DNA of 16,518 nt from Acetobacteraceae bacterium (lineage in GTDB: Bacteria; Pseudomonadota; Alphaproteobacteria; Acetobacterales; Acetobacteraceae). The position numbers and the translations under genes are program-made. The notes beneath the pieces were generated by a model, which was not told the origin of the DNA, did not search any database, and saw only the letters and a program-made list of their open reading frames with translations. Location of the stretch: positions 1-16,518 of the forward strand of contig JADGHI010000026.1 of NCBI GenBank assembly GCA_019689515.1. Reading direction: 5' to 3'. Below are positions 1 through 6,561 of this stretch, piece by piece (positions within the stretch are counted from its first letter, which is position 1; every line of letters begins with the position of its first letter).

Positions 1-702
1 CGCCGGCACTGGCGGTCGTGCGGGCGGGCCATCGCCTGGCACCTTCGGGTGGGTGGAGGGTGGCGGGCGCGCGCTTCCGGCTGGCATGCCGCCCTGGCGC
101 ACCGTCTACGGCTGGTTCCGGCGCTGGCTGGCGCGCGGCCTGTTCGCCCGCATGAGGCGTGACTTGGCCCGCCCGCGTCGCCGGGCTGCGGGGCGGGCGA
201 AGGCCACAGCCGCGGCCGGCGATCATCGACACCCGGACCGCGACGTGCCTACCGGTGCGCGGTCCGCGCGGCTGCGACGCCGCCAGGCGGGTGGCCGGGC
301 GCAAGCGCGTGGCGCTGGTCGACGCCGATGGCAACCGGCTGGCCGTTGCGGTCGTCCCCGCCTGCGCGCAGGAGCGCGACGCGCTGTCGGCACCCGATGC
401 CGGTAAGGTGGCATGGCCCAGCCTGCGCGCGGCGATCCTCGACGGCGCCTTCGCCGCGGAGCGCTGCCGCGCGTGGTCCACCCGGCATGGCATGCGCCAC
501 GAAGTCGTCGCCCGCCCGCCCGCCGGACCAGAAGGGCTTCGCCGTGCTGCCGCGGCGGTGGATCGTGGCGCGCAGCTTCGGCTGGCTCACACACTGGGGA
601 GGCGTGCTGCGCGACCGTGCGGGGCGCCTCGACGGCGCCGCCGCCCGCATCGCCTGCACCGCCCTCCTCGCCACCGCAGAAGCCCTGATCAATCCAGGCT
701 GA
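1..702 (+). pseudogene. IS5-family DDE transposase pseudogene, several frameshifts, 5' end missing
   Basis: Transposase homology moves through the frames. Frame 1 (about 4-66) reads AIAWHLRVGGGWRA; frame 2 (about 67-220) reads PPWRTVYGWFRRW; frame 3 (about 220-525) holds IIDTRTATCLPVRGPRG and KRVALVDADGNRLAV; frame 1 again (about 525-702) holds PPDQKGFAVLPRRW and ends in a TGA. These blocks match, in order, the helix before the first catalytic Asp, the first and second Asp regions and the C-terminal part of IS5-type transposases. Where the catalytic Glu is expected (family pattern V-E-R-T/S-F) the codon at 568-570 encodes Ala. At least three frameshifts plus the lost Glu mean the gene is dead. 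The 5' end is off the window. Confidence 0.8.
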
Positions 703-720
703 TCCCGCTCAAACAGGCTC
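703..720 (-). repeat. Right terminal inverted repeat of the IS5-type element
   Basis: Read from 720 leftward on the minus strand the sequence is GAGCCTGTTTGAGCGGGA, beginning immediately after the transposase stop codon. The partner repeat is outside the window, so assignment rests on resemblance to known IS5-family ends and on position. Confidence 0.55.
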
Positions 721-721
721 T

Positions 722-746
722 GAGAACCTCTTGCTTTGTCGGAAGC
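722..746 (+). repeat. Left inverted repeat of the second IS
   Basis: The 25-bp arm begins GAG, then six unmatched bases, then TTGCTTTGTCGGAAGC at 731-746. The inner 16 bases match the opposite arm with a single mismatch. Confidence 0.65.
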
Positions 747-955
747 GTGAGGTGACGCCTCCCAGGCGGACGAGGCGCTGGACGTTGTAGGCGACGCCCC
801 GGCGCGGGGCTTGCGTGCGCTGCGTCTCGTCCAGCCTGGCGGTGAGCGCCTCGCCGCAGCGGCGCTTCACCACGGCCATGACGGCCTCGACCTTCCACCT
901 CTGGCGGTAGGCGGCGCGGTCGGCCGCCACGCCCGGCGCGCCGAGCCGCCGGACC

Positions 956-975
956 GTCCGAGGCATGCCTCGGAC
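956..975. repeat. 20-bp perfect palindrome, copy 1
   Basis: The sequence GTCCGAGGCATGCCTCGGAC is its own reverse complement. It lies where the transposase homology of the second IS jumps frame between the block ARVVASPPLRR and the block VRRLGAPGVAADRAAYRQ. On the minus strand 22 bases (the palindrome plus one base on each side) separate the two coding blocks. It is nearly identical to the copy at 1107-1127. Confidence 0.85.
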
Positions 976-1106
976 CCCGCCGCAAGGGCGGAGACGCGAC
1001 CACGCGCGCCGAGCGGCGCTTCTTCGCCTGGATCAGGCTGTCCGCGCCCAGATCCTCGCAGCTGCGAAGGTGGTTGGCCTCGCTGTCGTACCCAGCGTCG
1101 GCGACG

Positions 1107-1127
1107 GTCCGAGGCAATGCCTCGAAC
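1107..1127. repeat. 21-bp near-perfect palindrome, copy 2
   Basis: This copy reads like 956-975 with an extra central A and one changed base near its right end (CGAAC instead of CGGAC). It sits where transposase homology jumps frame between VPFD and VADAGYDSEAN. On the minus strand 23 bases separate these blocks, again the palindrome plus one base on each side. Confidence 0.8.
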
Positions 1128-1721
1128 GGTCGAAGGGCACGCGGGCGGCGGCCGCGCTCGCCAGCGGCGGCAGGTCCGAGAAGTCGCCGCACGGCCCCGG
1201 CCCGACCTGCTGTGCCAGCAGGACCTGCGGTGCAACCCACATGGCGCAGGCCCACTCCAACCAGCCGCCCTGGCCGCACCCGTGCTTGGCGCGCCAATCG
1301 AAGTAGCGCGGGGCTAGGAAGAGGCCGGTGAAATCTAGCGCGACCTGGGTCGCGCGTCCGGCCCCTTCTCGGGCTCGGCGGACGGTCTCGCCGATGGCCG
1401 CATCCGGCAGGCCGGGGCCGACGTGGCGCCGGGCGAACCGCCAGAGCGCGGAGTGGTCCGGGACCACGCGCAGGCCGAACACGCAGCGGGGCTGGCTGGA
1501 AAGTCGCAGGAGGTCATCCAGGCCCTGGTGGGCCAAGCGCCGCCGGCCGCTCGCGCCGCAGGGGCGCGGCGAACAAGGAGGCGGTCGCGTAGGCGGGACG
1601 GGCGAAGCGGCTCGGTGCGGGCGCCACGCGGCGCCACACCGCCGCAAGCTGGGCGAAACGGAGCAGCTCATCGTCCATGAGCCCCGACTCGTGGGGCCCG
1701 CACGCTCACCCCGCCCAGCAG

Positions 1722-1746
1722 GCTTCCGACAGAGCAACTCCGCCTC
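1722..1746 (-). repeat. Right inverted repeat of the second IS
   Basis: On the minus strand the arm reads GAG, six bases, then TTGCTCTGTCGGAAGC. It is the partner of 722-746 and lies just upstream of the transposase start codon at 1678, as expected for the 5' end of an IS. Confidence 0.65.
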
Positions 1747-1916
1747 GCGTGCTTTCCCGCCCTGGACTCGACCATGCCGAACCGCTTCCGATCCGAAGTG
1801 CTAAACGGCTCCAGAATCCCTCCGACGACATCGGCTTCGGTGTCCAGGACGCACTTCGGTGGTTTGCAGGCGTCGCGGTCGATGATTCGGATGGTGCTGG
1901 ACTCAGTGCCAAGCGC

Positions 1917-2156
1917 GGGCTTCAGGAAGAAACGGCGAGCCTCGAATGGCGCGAGGTGGACTTGGCCGCGGGTACTGATGCCTTCGCGCGGACCAAGACG
2001 CGCCCCCACGGGTGGTCGAGATCTCACCACGCACCGTGGCGATGCTGCGCGCCCTACCGCGCCGCCCTCGACTCTCCCATGTGTTCCGGCACCCGGGCGG
2101 CAAGAACGGCCCCGACAGGTTTTGGAACATCTCCTTGAACTTCCGCGAGCCGGTCA
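1917..2156 (+). pseudogene. Fragment of a phage-type tyrosine recombinase (integrase), frameshifted
   Basis: Frame 3 reads GLQEETASLEWREVDLAAGT and then RTKTRPHG. From about 2012 frame 2 continues with VEISPRTVAMLRALPRRPRL, SHVFRHPGGKNG and FWNISLNFRE. This order matches the middle of phage-type integrase catalytic domains: the first catalytic-Arg region with 'EE(I)ASLEWREVDL', the beta-strand pair with R-T-K, then 'L-S-P-A-L-A-V-L-R-A-L'. The C-terminal HxxR and Tyr motifs are absent, so this is a dead internal fragment. Between the IS end (1747) and this fragment, and from 2157 to 2298, no other recognisable gene is seen. A 120-codon minus-strand frame over 1668-2030 is open but matches nothing I recognise. 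Confidence 0.5.
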
Positions 2157-2287
2157 CACGCGGGCTACGACAGAACCGGATAATACCATCCGGAAATATC
2201 ACTTAGCGGCATGGATGCGCGCCGCTAGGCTGTCCGCCAACGAGGCCGCGGCCGCCGAGATGGCGGGCCGACGGATGGGCCACGGTC

Positions 2288-2294
2288 GGGAGGA
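2288..2294 (+). promoter_or_regulatory. Ribosome binding site that fixes a GTG start for Bug1
   Basis: GGGAGGA at 2288-2294 precedes the GTG at 2299. The ATG at 2295 is in another frame. Starting at 2299 gives a 336-residue protein, exactly the length of its paralogue Bug2, whereas the open frame otherwise extends far upstream into integrase and IS debris. Confidence 0.6.
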
Positions 2295-2298
2295 ATGC

Positions 2299-3309
2299 GT
2301 GCAAGGCGATCCGATCACACGGCGTCGGCTGGCCGGCGCCATCGCGATGGCCACGGCGGCGATGGCACCGCGTGGCAGCACCGCCGCGGGCGGCGCACAG
2401 TCAGGCGAGGCGCCCTTCCCGACGCGTCCGGTCCGGCTCCTCGTCGCCTTCGTCGCAGGTTCCGCGACCGACACCATGACCCGCCTGCTGGAGCCGCGCC
2501 TGGCGCGGGACCTCGGCCAGCCGGTCGTGGTCGAGAACCGCGGCGGCGCGGGCGGCGTGGTGGGGAGCGAGGCCATCCTGCGCGCGCCGCCGGACGGCCA
2601 CGCGCTGCTGATGGCCGCAGCCTCCTCCCACGGCATCGCGCCCGCGATCATGCCGAACCTCCCCTACGATCCGGTGCGCGACTTCACGCCGATCGGCCGC
2701 GCCTGCACCTCGACCAACTTCATCCTCGTCCACCCCTCGGTGCCGGCGCGGACGCTGCCTGAACTCATCGAGTACTCGAAGCGGGTGCCGGGCGGGCTGA
2801 GCTTCGCCGCCGGCAGCCGCGGCAGCTCGAACGGCCTCGCGGGCGAGATGCTGAAGCTGCGCACCGGCGCAAACCTGACCCACATCCCCTACAGCAACAT
2901 CAGCCAGGGCGTGACCGATGTGATCGCCGGCCACATCCCGGTGCTGATCTATACGGTCGCGGTGCTGCCGCACGCGCGGGCGGGCCGCCTCCGCGCCCTC
3001 GCGGTGACTTCGGAGCGGCGCCAGCCGCAGGCGCCGGACGTCCCGACGGTACGGGAGCAGGGCGCGGACGTGGTCGCCGATTCCTGGTTCGGGATGTTCG
3101 GCCCGGCGGGCCTGCCGGACCGGATCCGCGACCGGCTATTCGGCGCGATGCGCGATGCGCTGCTCGACCCCGAGATCCGCCCGCGCCTGGTCACCACCGG
3201 GCTCGAGCCAGCGCCGCTGCCGCCCGAGGAGTTCCGCGCCTTCATCGCCGCCGAGATCGCGAAGTGGTCCGAGGTCGTGCGCGCCTCGGGCGTGACGATG
3301 CACAACTAG
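2299..3309 (+). CDS. Bug1: Bug/TctC-family periplasmic substrate-binding protein
   Basis: The predicted product of 336 residues is a solute receptor of the Bug (TctC) family, which in other bacteria binds carboxylates in the periplasm for tripartite tricarboxylate transporters. The leader (residues 1 to about 33) has TRRRLAG at 7-13, resembling a twin-arginine signal, then an Ala-rich stretch. The mature part shows the family landmarks in order: FPTRPVRLLV, GSATDTMTRLL, LGQPVVVENRGGAGGVVGSE, APPDGHALLM, YDPVRDFTPIG, HPSVPARTLPEL, LAGEML, HIPYSN, GRLRALAVTS, PDVPT, GPAGLP and the C-terminal EIAKWSEVVRASGV. It is closely similar to Bug2 (6562-7572): the STNFI-x-VHPSVPARTLPEL-x-E-x-SKRV stretch matches at 23 of 26 positions. 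It heads a five-gene co-directional run, 28 nt before the FAH-family gene. The ligand is unknown, and no TctA or TctB gene is in the window. Confidence 0.88.
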   Translation: MQGDPITRRRLAGAIAMATAAMAPRGSTAAGGAQSGEAPFPTRPVRLLVAFVAGSATDTMTRLLEPRLARDLGQPVVVENRGGAGGVVGSEAILRAPPDGHALLMAAASSHGIAPAIMPNLPYDPVRDFTPIGRACTSTNFILVHPSVPARTLPELIEYSKRVPGGLSFAAGSRGSSNGLAGEMLKLRTGANLTHIPYSNISQGVTDVIAGHIPVLIYTVAVLPHARAGRLRALAVTSERRQPQAPDVPTVREQGADVVADSWFGMFGPAGLPDRIRDRLFGAMRDALLDPEIRPRLVTTGLEPAPLPPEEFRAFIAAEIAKWSEVVRASGVTMHN

Positions 3310-3337
3310 GCGTCCGCGGGGCGCGAGGAGGGATGGA

Positions 3338-4330
3338 ATGAGGCTCGGCACTTTCGCCGTCGCGACGCCGCTCGGCGCCATGCGGCGCGTTGGCGTGGAC
3401 ACACCAGCCGGCGTGGTGGACGCGACCGCGGCGCGGATCGCGCTGCTCGAACGGACTCTGCCCCGCGAGGCGGCGGAGCGCGTCGGCGCGGCGCAGGTGC
3501 CGCCCGACATGCTCGCGATCATCGGCACCGGCGCGCCGGCGATGGAGTGGGTGCGCGAGGCAGTCGAAGCCGTCCTCGCGCGCGGCCAGGCGGCGACAGG
3601 CAGCGGGCAGGCCGTGCTCTATCGGCCGGAGGACATCACGCTGCTCGCGCCCGTGCCGCGGCCGCCCGGCATCGCCAATTTCAGCTGCTGGCCGGCGCAC
3701 GGTGCGGCCGGGGCGGCGCGGGGTTCGCCGCTGCGTCCGGCCGAGGAGGGCAGCGGCATCCTGCCCTACTGGAAGGGCAATCCGGATTCGGTCGTCGGCC
3801 CGGGCACCGTGCTGGAGCCGCCGCCCTACGAGGCCGAGCTCGACGTCGAGTGCGAGCTGGTCTGCATCGTCGGCACCGGTGGGCGCGACCTCGACCGCGC
3901 GGCGGCAGCGCGCGCCATTGCCGGCTACACCATCGTCAACGACGTCAGCGCCCGCGCCCGGCAATGGGTGGAGATGAAGACCGGCCGCGGACCGGCCAAG
4001 GGCAAGGACTTCGACGGCGGCAACGTGATGGGCCCGTGGCTGGTCACGCCCGACGAGGTGGGCGACGTGCGCGCGCTGCGCCTGTCGCTGCACGTCAACG
4101 GCGAGGAGCTGTCCTCCGCCGAGACCGCCGGAATGACCTGGGACTTCGAGGAGATGCTGAGCTACCTCTCGCAGGGGCAGACGATCCGGCCCGGCCACGT
4201 GATCAGCGCCGGCTGCTACCACGGGGGCTGCGGCAAGGACCTCGACCGGACCTTCAAGCCCGGCGACGTGGTGGAACTGCGCATCTCGCGCATCGGTGCG
4301 CTGGTGAACCGGATCGGGGACGGCGGCTGA
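3338..4330 (+). CDS. Fumarylacetoacetate hydrolase (FAH) family protein
   Basis: This 330-residue cytosolic enzyme belongs to the FAH superfamily, whose members hydrolyse or decarboxylate acylpyruvates and other 1,3-diketo acids using a divalent metal. The predicted metal ligands are visible: E171 and E173 in DVECELVCIVG and D202 in IVNDVSARARQ. Other family signatures are GYTIVNDVSAR, GPAKGKDFDGGNVMGPWLVT (K221, K223), LHVNGEELSSAETAGMTW and the C-terminal KPGDVVELRISRIGALVN. The N-terminal 100 residues form the smaller, variable domain typical of the longer members. A strong ribosome site (GAGGAGGG) precedes the ATG. The TGA stop overlaps the next start codon (TGATG), so translation of the two genes is probably coupled. 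FAH-family function varies widely; the exact substrate cannot be assigned. Confidence 0.88.
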   Translation: MRLGTFAVATPLGAMRRVGVDTPAGVVDATAARIALLERTLPREAAERVGAAQVPPDMLAIIGTGAPAMEWVREAVEAVLARGQAATGSGQAVLYRPEDITLLAPVPRPPGIANFSCWPAHGAAGAARGSPLRPAEEGSGILPYWKGNPDSVVGPGTVLEPPPYEAELDVECELVCIVGTGGRDLDRAAAARAIAGYTIVNDVSARARQWVEMKTGRGPAKGKDFDGGNVMGPWLVTPDEVGDVRALRLSLHVNGEELSSAETAGMTWDFEEMLSYLSQGQTIRPGHVISAGCYHGGCGKDLDRTFKPGDVVELRISRIGALVNRIGDGG

Positions 4331-5565
4331 TGATCGCAGTCGGCGACCGTCGCCTTTCGGGCACACTCAACCTCGCCGACGTGCGCGAGGCGGCCCGCCG
4401 GCGTCTCCCCAGGGGCATCTTCGAGTTCATCGACCGCGGCGCCGAGGATGACGACGCGCTCGCCAACAACCGCGAAGCGTTCCGCCGCATTCGGTTGCGC
4501 CCGCGTGTGCTGGTGGACGTCTCGGGCCGCTCCGCCGCGACGACACTGTTCGGCCGGCCCCAGGCCATGCCGCTGGCGATCGCTCCGACCGGCGCCGCCG
4601 GGCTCGTCTGGTTCGAGGGGGAGCTCGAACTCGCCCGCGCGGCGGCGGCGGCGGAGGTGCCGTTCACACTGGCCACGCGGTCGCTGGCCTCGATCGAGTC
4701 GGTGGCCGAGGCGGCGGCGGGCGGCACCCTCTGGTTCCAGCTCTACGTCTGGGCCGAGTGCGCCCTTTCCTACGCCCTCGTCGAGCGTGCGGAGCGAGCC
4801 GGCTTCCACGCTCTCGTCGTGACCGTGGACGTGCCGGTGACGCCGAACCGCGAATACAACCGGCGCAATGGCTTCTCGCTGCCCTTCATGCCATCGGGGC
4901 GCGCGCTGCTCGACATGGCACGGCACCCACGCTGGCTGGTCGGAACGATGGGGCGCTACCTCGCCACGACCGGGATGCCGCGCTACGAGAACCAGCCAGG
5001 CCAGCGTCGGCAACGCATCACGCAGGGCGAGCCGGCGGTGCGCTCGATGCGCAGCGACGATCTGACCTGGGACGACATCCGGGAGCTGCGGCGGCGCTGG
5101 CCGCGGACGCTGATCGTCAAGGGCCTGCTGCGCGCCGAGGACGCCCTGCGTGCGGTGGAGTGCGGCGCCGACGCTGTGGTCGTCTCCAACCACGGCGGGC
5201 GGTGCCTCGACAGCGCGGTGGCGCCGATCGACGCGCTGCCGGAGATCGCCGACGCGGTCGGGCACCGCGCCGTGGTGCTGATGGACGGCGGCGTCCGGCG
5301 CGGCGGCGACATCGTCAAGGCGCTGGCGCTCGGTGCGTCGGCGGTGCTCGCGGGTCGGCCGACGCTCTACGGCACCGCGATCGGCGGGCGCGCGGGCGCG
5401 GCCCATGTCCTCGACCTGCTGCGGGCCGAGATGCTCACCGTGATGGCCCAGCTCGGCTGCCGATCCATCGCGGACATCGGGCCGGACCTCGTCCATCCCG
5501 GCACGGCGCCGGGCCGGCGCACCATGACCTCCGCCGCCGCCAATCCGGCGCTCGCGTCGGCGTGA
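4330..5565 (+). CDS. FMN-dependent alpha-hydroxy-acid dehydrogenase/oxidase
   Basis: The 411-residue product is a TIM-barrel flavoenzyme of the LldD / mandelate dehydrogenase / glycolate oxidase family, which oxidises L-2-hydroxy acids to 2-keto acids. Recognisable active-site elements are Y139 in QLYVW, D167 in VTVDVP, K264 in LIVKGLL, the catalytic base H288 and R291 in VSNHGGRCLD, and the FMN phosphate region MDGGVRRGGDIVKAL-ALGA. Two positions differ from the best-known members: the Tyr near the N-terminus (Y24 of glycolate oxidase) is F33 in GIFEFIDRGAEDD, and the usual Gln in NHGGRQLD is C292. No membrane segment of the mandelate dehydrogenase kind is obvious, though residues 190-235 form the variable loop. 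The start overlaps the FAH stop by one base. The electron acceptor (oxygen, quinone or cytochrome) cannot be told from sequence. Confidence 0.9.
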   Translation: MIAVGDRRLSGTLNLADVREAARRRLPRGIFEFIDRGAEDDDALANNREAFRRIRLRPRVLVDVSGRSAATTLFGRPQAMPLAIAPTGAAGLVWFEGELELARAAAAAEVPFTLATRSLASIESVAEAAAGGTLWFQLYVWAECALSYALVERAERAGFHALVVTVDVPVTPNREYNRRNGFSLPFMPSGRALLDMARHPRWLVGTMGRYLATTGMPRYENQPGQRRQRITQGEPAVRSMRSDDLTWDDIRELRRRWPRTLIVKGLLRAEDALRAVECGADAVVVSNHGGRCLDSAVAPIDALPEIADAVGHRAVVLMDGGVRRGGDIVKALALGASAVLAGRPTLYGTAIGGRAGAAHVLDLLRAEMLTVMAQLGCRSIADIGPDLVHPGTAPGRRTMTSAAANPALASA

Positions 5566-5603
5566 CGGCCAAACGGACGGACACGAGAGAGGAGCCTCCT
5601 GCG

Positions 5604-6518
5604 ATGCTCAACATCCAGCCGACCGGCGAGATTCTCGGCGCCACCATCACCGGCGTCGACCTCTCGCGCCCACTCTCGGAGGGCGAATTCGCCGCGATCC
5701 TGTGTGCGTTGGGTGAGCATGCGGTGCTACGCTTCCCGAACCAGCCGATTGACGCAGCGGCGCTGCGCGACTTCTCGCGCCGCTTCGGCGAGCTTCAGAA
5801 GGCGAGCTCGCTCGGCGCGTCGGAGCCGGGCATCCCCGAAGTCTCGATCCTCTCGAACATCGTCGAGAACGGCCGCCGGATCGGCATCCCGGACGCGGGC
5901 CAGGACTGGCATACGGACATGACGTACAACCGCGTGCCCGGCTTCGTGAACGTCCTCGTCGCACACAAGGTCCCGGTTCGGGACGGGAAGGTGCTCGGCG
6001 CGACCGAATTCCGCGACACGCGCGCCGCCTGGGACGACCTGCCCGCAGAGGTCAAGGCGCGCCTCGAGAGCGCCACGGCGACGCACGATCTCAACAAGTA
6101 CTGGGAGCACATGCGCCGCAACAAGGGCAGCCCGCGCCCACCGCTGACCGAGGAGCAGCGCCGCGCCAGGCCGCCCGTGCAGCACCCGGTCGCTCTGACC
6201 CACCCGATCAGTGGGCGGAAGGTCCTCTACGTGAACCCGGGCTTCACCGACTTCATCGACGGCTGGCCGCGCGCTGAGAGCGACGCGATGCTCGCCCGCC
6301 TGTTCGAGCACGTGCTGCAAGAGAAATACCGCTACGTGTTCCGCTGGACCGTGGGTGACGTTCTGCTGTGGGACCACCTTTCCACCTGGCACTACGCCGT
6401 GCCCGACTACGGCCCGGACGAGCACCGGCTGATGAAGCGCTGCCAGGTCATGGCCGATCGGGTTTTCGACGCCGAGTGGCTCCGCGCCGCGCTCGCTGCG
6501 CGATCGGCGGCCGCCTAG
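5604..6518 (+). CDS. TauD/TfdA-family Fe(II)/2-oxoglutarate-dependent dioxygenase
   Basis: The 304-residue product belongs to the family of taurine and 2,4-D dioxygenases, which couple decarboxylation of 2-oxoglutarate to hydroxylation of a substrate. The iron triad is visible as H103 and D105 (WHTDMTYN) and H263 (STWHYAVPDY). The 2-oxoglutarate-binding Arg is most likely R275 or R279 in EHRLMKRCQV. The N-terminus (GEILGATITGVDLSRPL) and FPNQPIDAAALRDFSRRFGEL are also typical. A GAGGAG ribosome site ends ten bases before the ATG. The gene follows the flavoenzyme by 38 nt and precedes Bug2 by 43 nt, so it is probably in the same transcript. Inference: it may generate or unmask the hydroxy acid that the flavoenzyme oxidises. 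No sulfonate-transport genes are nearby, so a taurine role is not favoured. Confidence 0.9.
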   Translation: MLNIQPTGEILGATITGVDLSRPLSEGEFAAILCALGEHAVLRFPNQPIDAAALRDFSRRFGELQKASSLGASEPGIPEVSILSNIVENGRRIGIPDAGQDWHTDMTYNRVPGFVNVLVAHKVPVRDGKVLGATEFRDTRAAWDDLPAEVKARLESATATHDLNKYWEHMRRNKGSPRPPLTEEQRRARPPVQHPVALTHPISGRKVLYVNPGFTDFIDGWPRAESDAMLARLFEHVLQEKYRYVFRWTVGDVLLWDHLSTWHYAVPDYGPDEHRLMKRCQVMADRVFDAEWLRAALAARSAAA

Positions 6519-6561
6519 CGGCAGGGGTCAACGAGCGGACATCGATCGGATCGGGGAGGAA

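Larger units (their letters stand above)
1..720 (+). mobile_element. Decayed IS5-family insertion sequence, left end outside the window
   Basis: This is the right-hand part of an insertion sequence. Its transposase remnant runs from the window edge to 702 and is followed by a terminus that, read inward from 720 on the minus strand, begins GAGCCTGTTTGAG. From general knowledge this matches the style of IS5-family (IS427/IS1031-like) ends. The left end and any target duplication lie outside the window, so element length is unknown. The next IS begins only one base further on (722). Confidence 0.65.
709..1678 (-). pseudogene. DDE transposase pseudogene (IS4/IS5 type), three frameshifts
   Basis: The natural start is probably the ATG at 1678, giving MDDELLRFAQLAAVWRRV. 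That frame stops after about 54 codons, while homology continues in a second frame (about 1540-1125; HQGLDDLLRL, VALDFTGLFLAPRYFDWRAK), returns to the first (about 1120-980; VADAGYDSEANH, AKKRRSARVV) and changes again (about 970-711; RQRWKVEAVMAVVKRR, ETQRTQ, VAYNVQRL). The three catalytic acidic residues of a DDE transposase are recognisable (D in LDFTG, D in ADAGYDSE, E in WKVEAVM) but lie in different frames, so no active enzyme can be made. The last two frame changes coincide with copies of a short palindrome. The final frame reads through the left IS end and stops inside the neighbouring IS5-type terminus. Confidence 0.8.
722..1746 (-). mobile_element. Decayed IS4/IS5-type insertion sequence, about 1025 bp
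   Basis: The element is bounded by imperfect 25-bp inverted repeats at 722-746 and 1722-1746 (18 of 25 positions match). It carries one transposase pseudogene on the minus strand that starts 44 bp inside the right end. Size and layout fit a single-gene DDE insertion sequence. No convincing target duplication is visible: the left flank is the end of the neighbouring IS. Two palindromic insertions at 956-975 and 1107-1127 interrupt the gene. The left boundary is less certain than the right because the transposase frame runs past it to a stop at 709-711. Confidence 0.65.

Noticed and set aside
1668..2030. Minus-strand 120-codon frame beside the IS
   Set aside because: It contains some protein-like stretches (for example IIDRDACKPPKCVLDTEADV) but matches no family I know and overlaps the integrase fragment on the other strand. 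It is left uncalled.
1774..2298. Upstream extension of the Bug1 frame to an ATG at 1774
   Set aside because: The extension crosses integrase debris, and the signal peptide and ribosome site place the start at 2299.
3242..4366. Antisense open frame of 374 codons opposite the FAH-family gene
   Set aside because: It is a mirror of a well-conserved gene, with no ribosome site or recognisable domain.
4216..5496. Antisense open frame of 426 codons opposite the FMN dehydrogenase
   Set aside because: It has a biased Arg/His/Ala composition without family motifs, and lies opposite a gene with clear catalytic residues. It is a GC-driven shadow frame.
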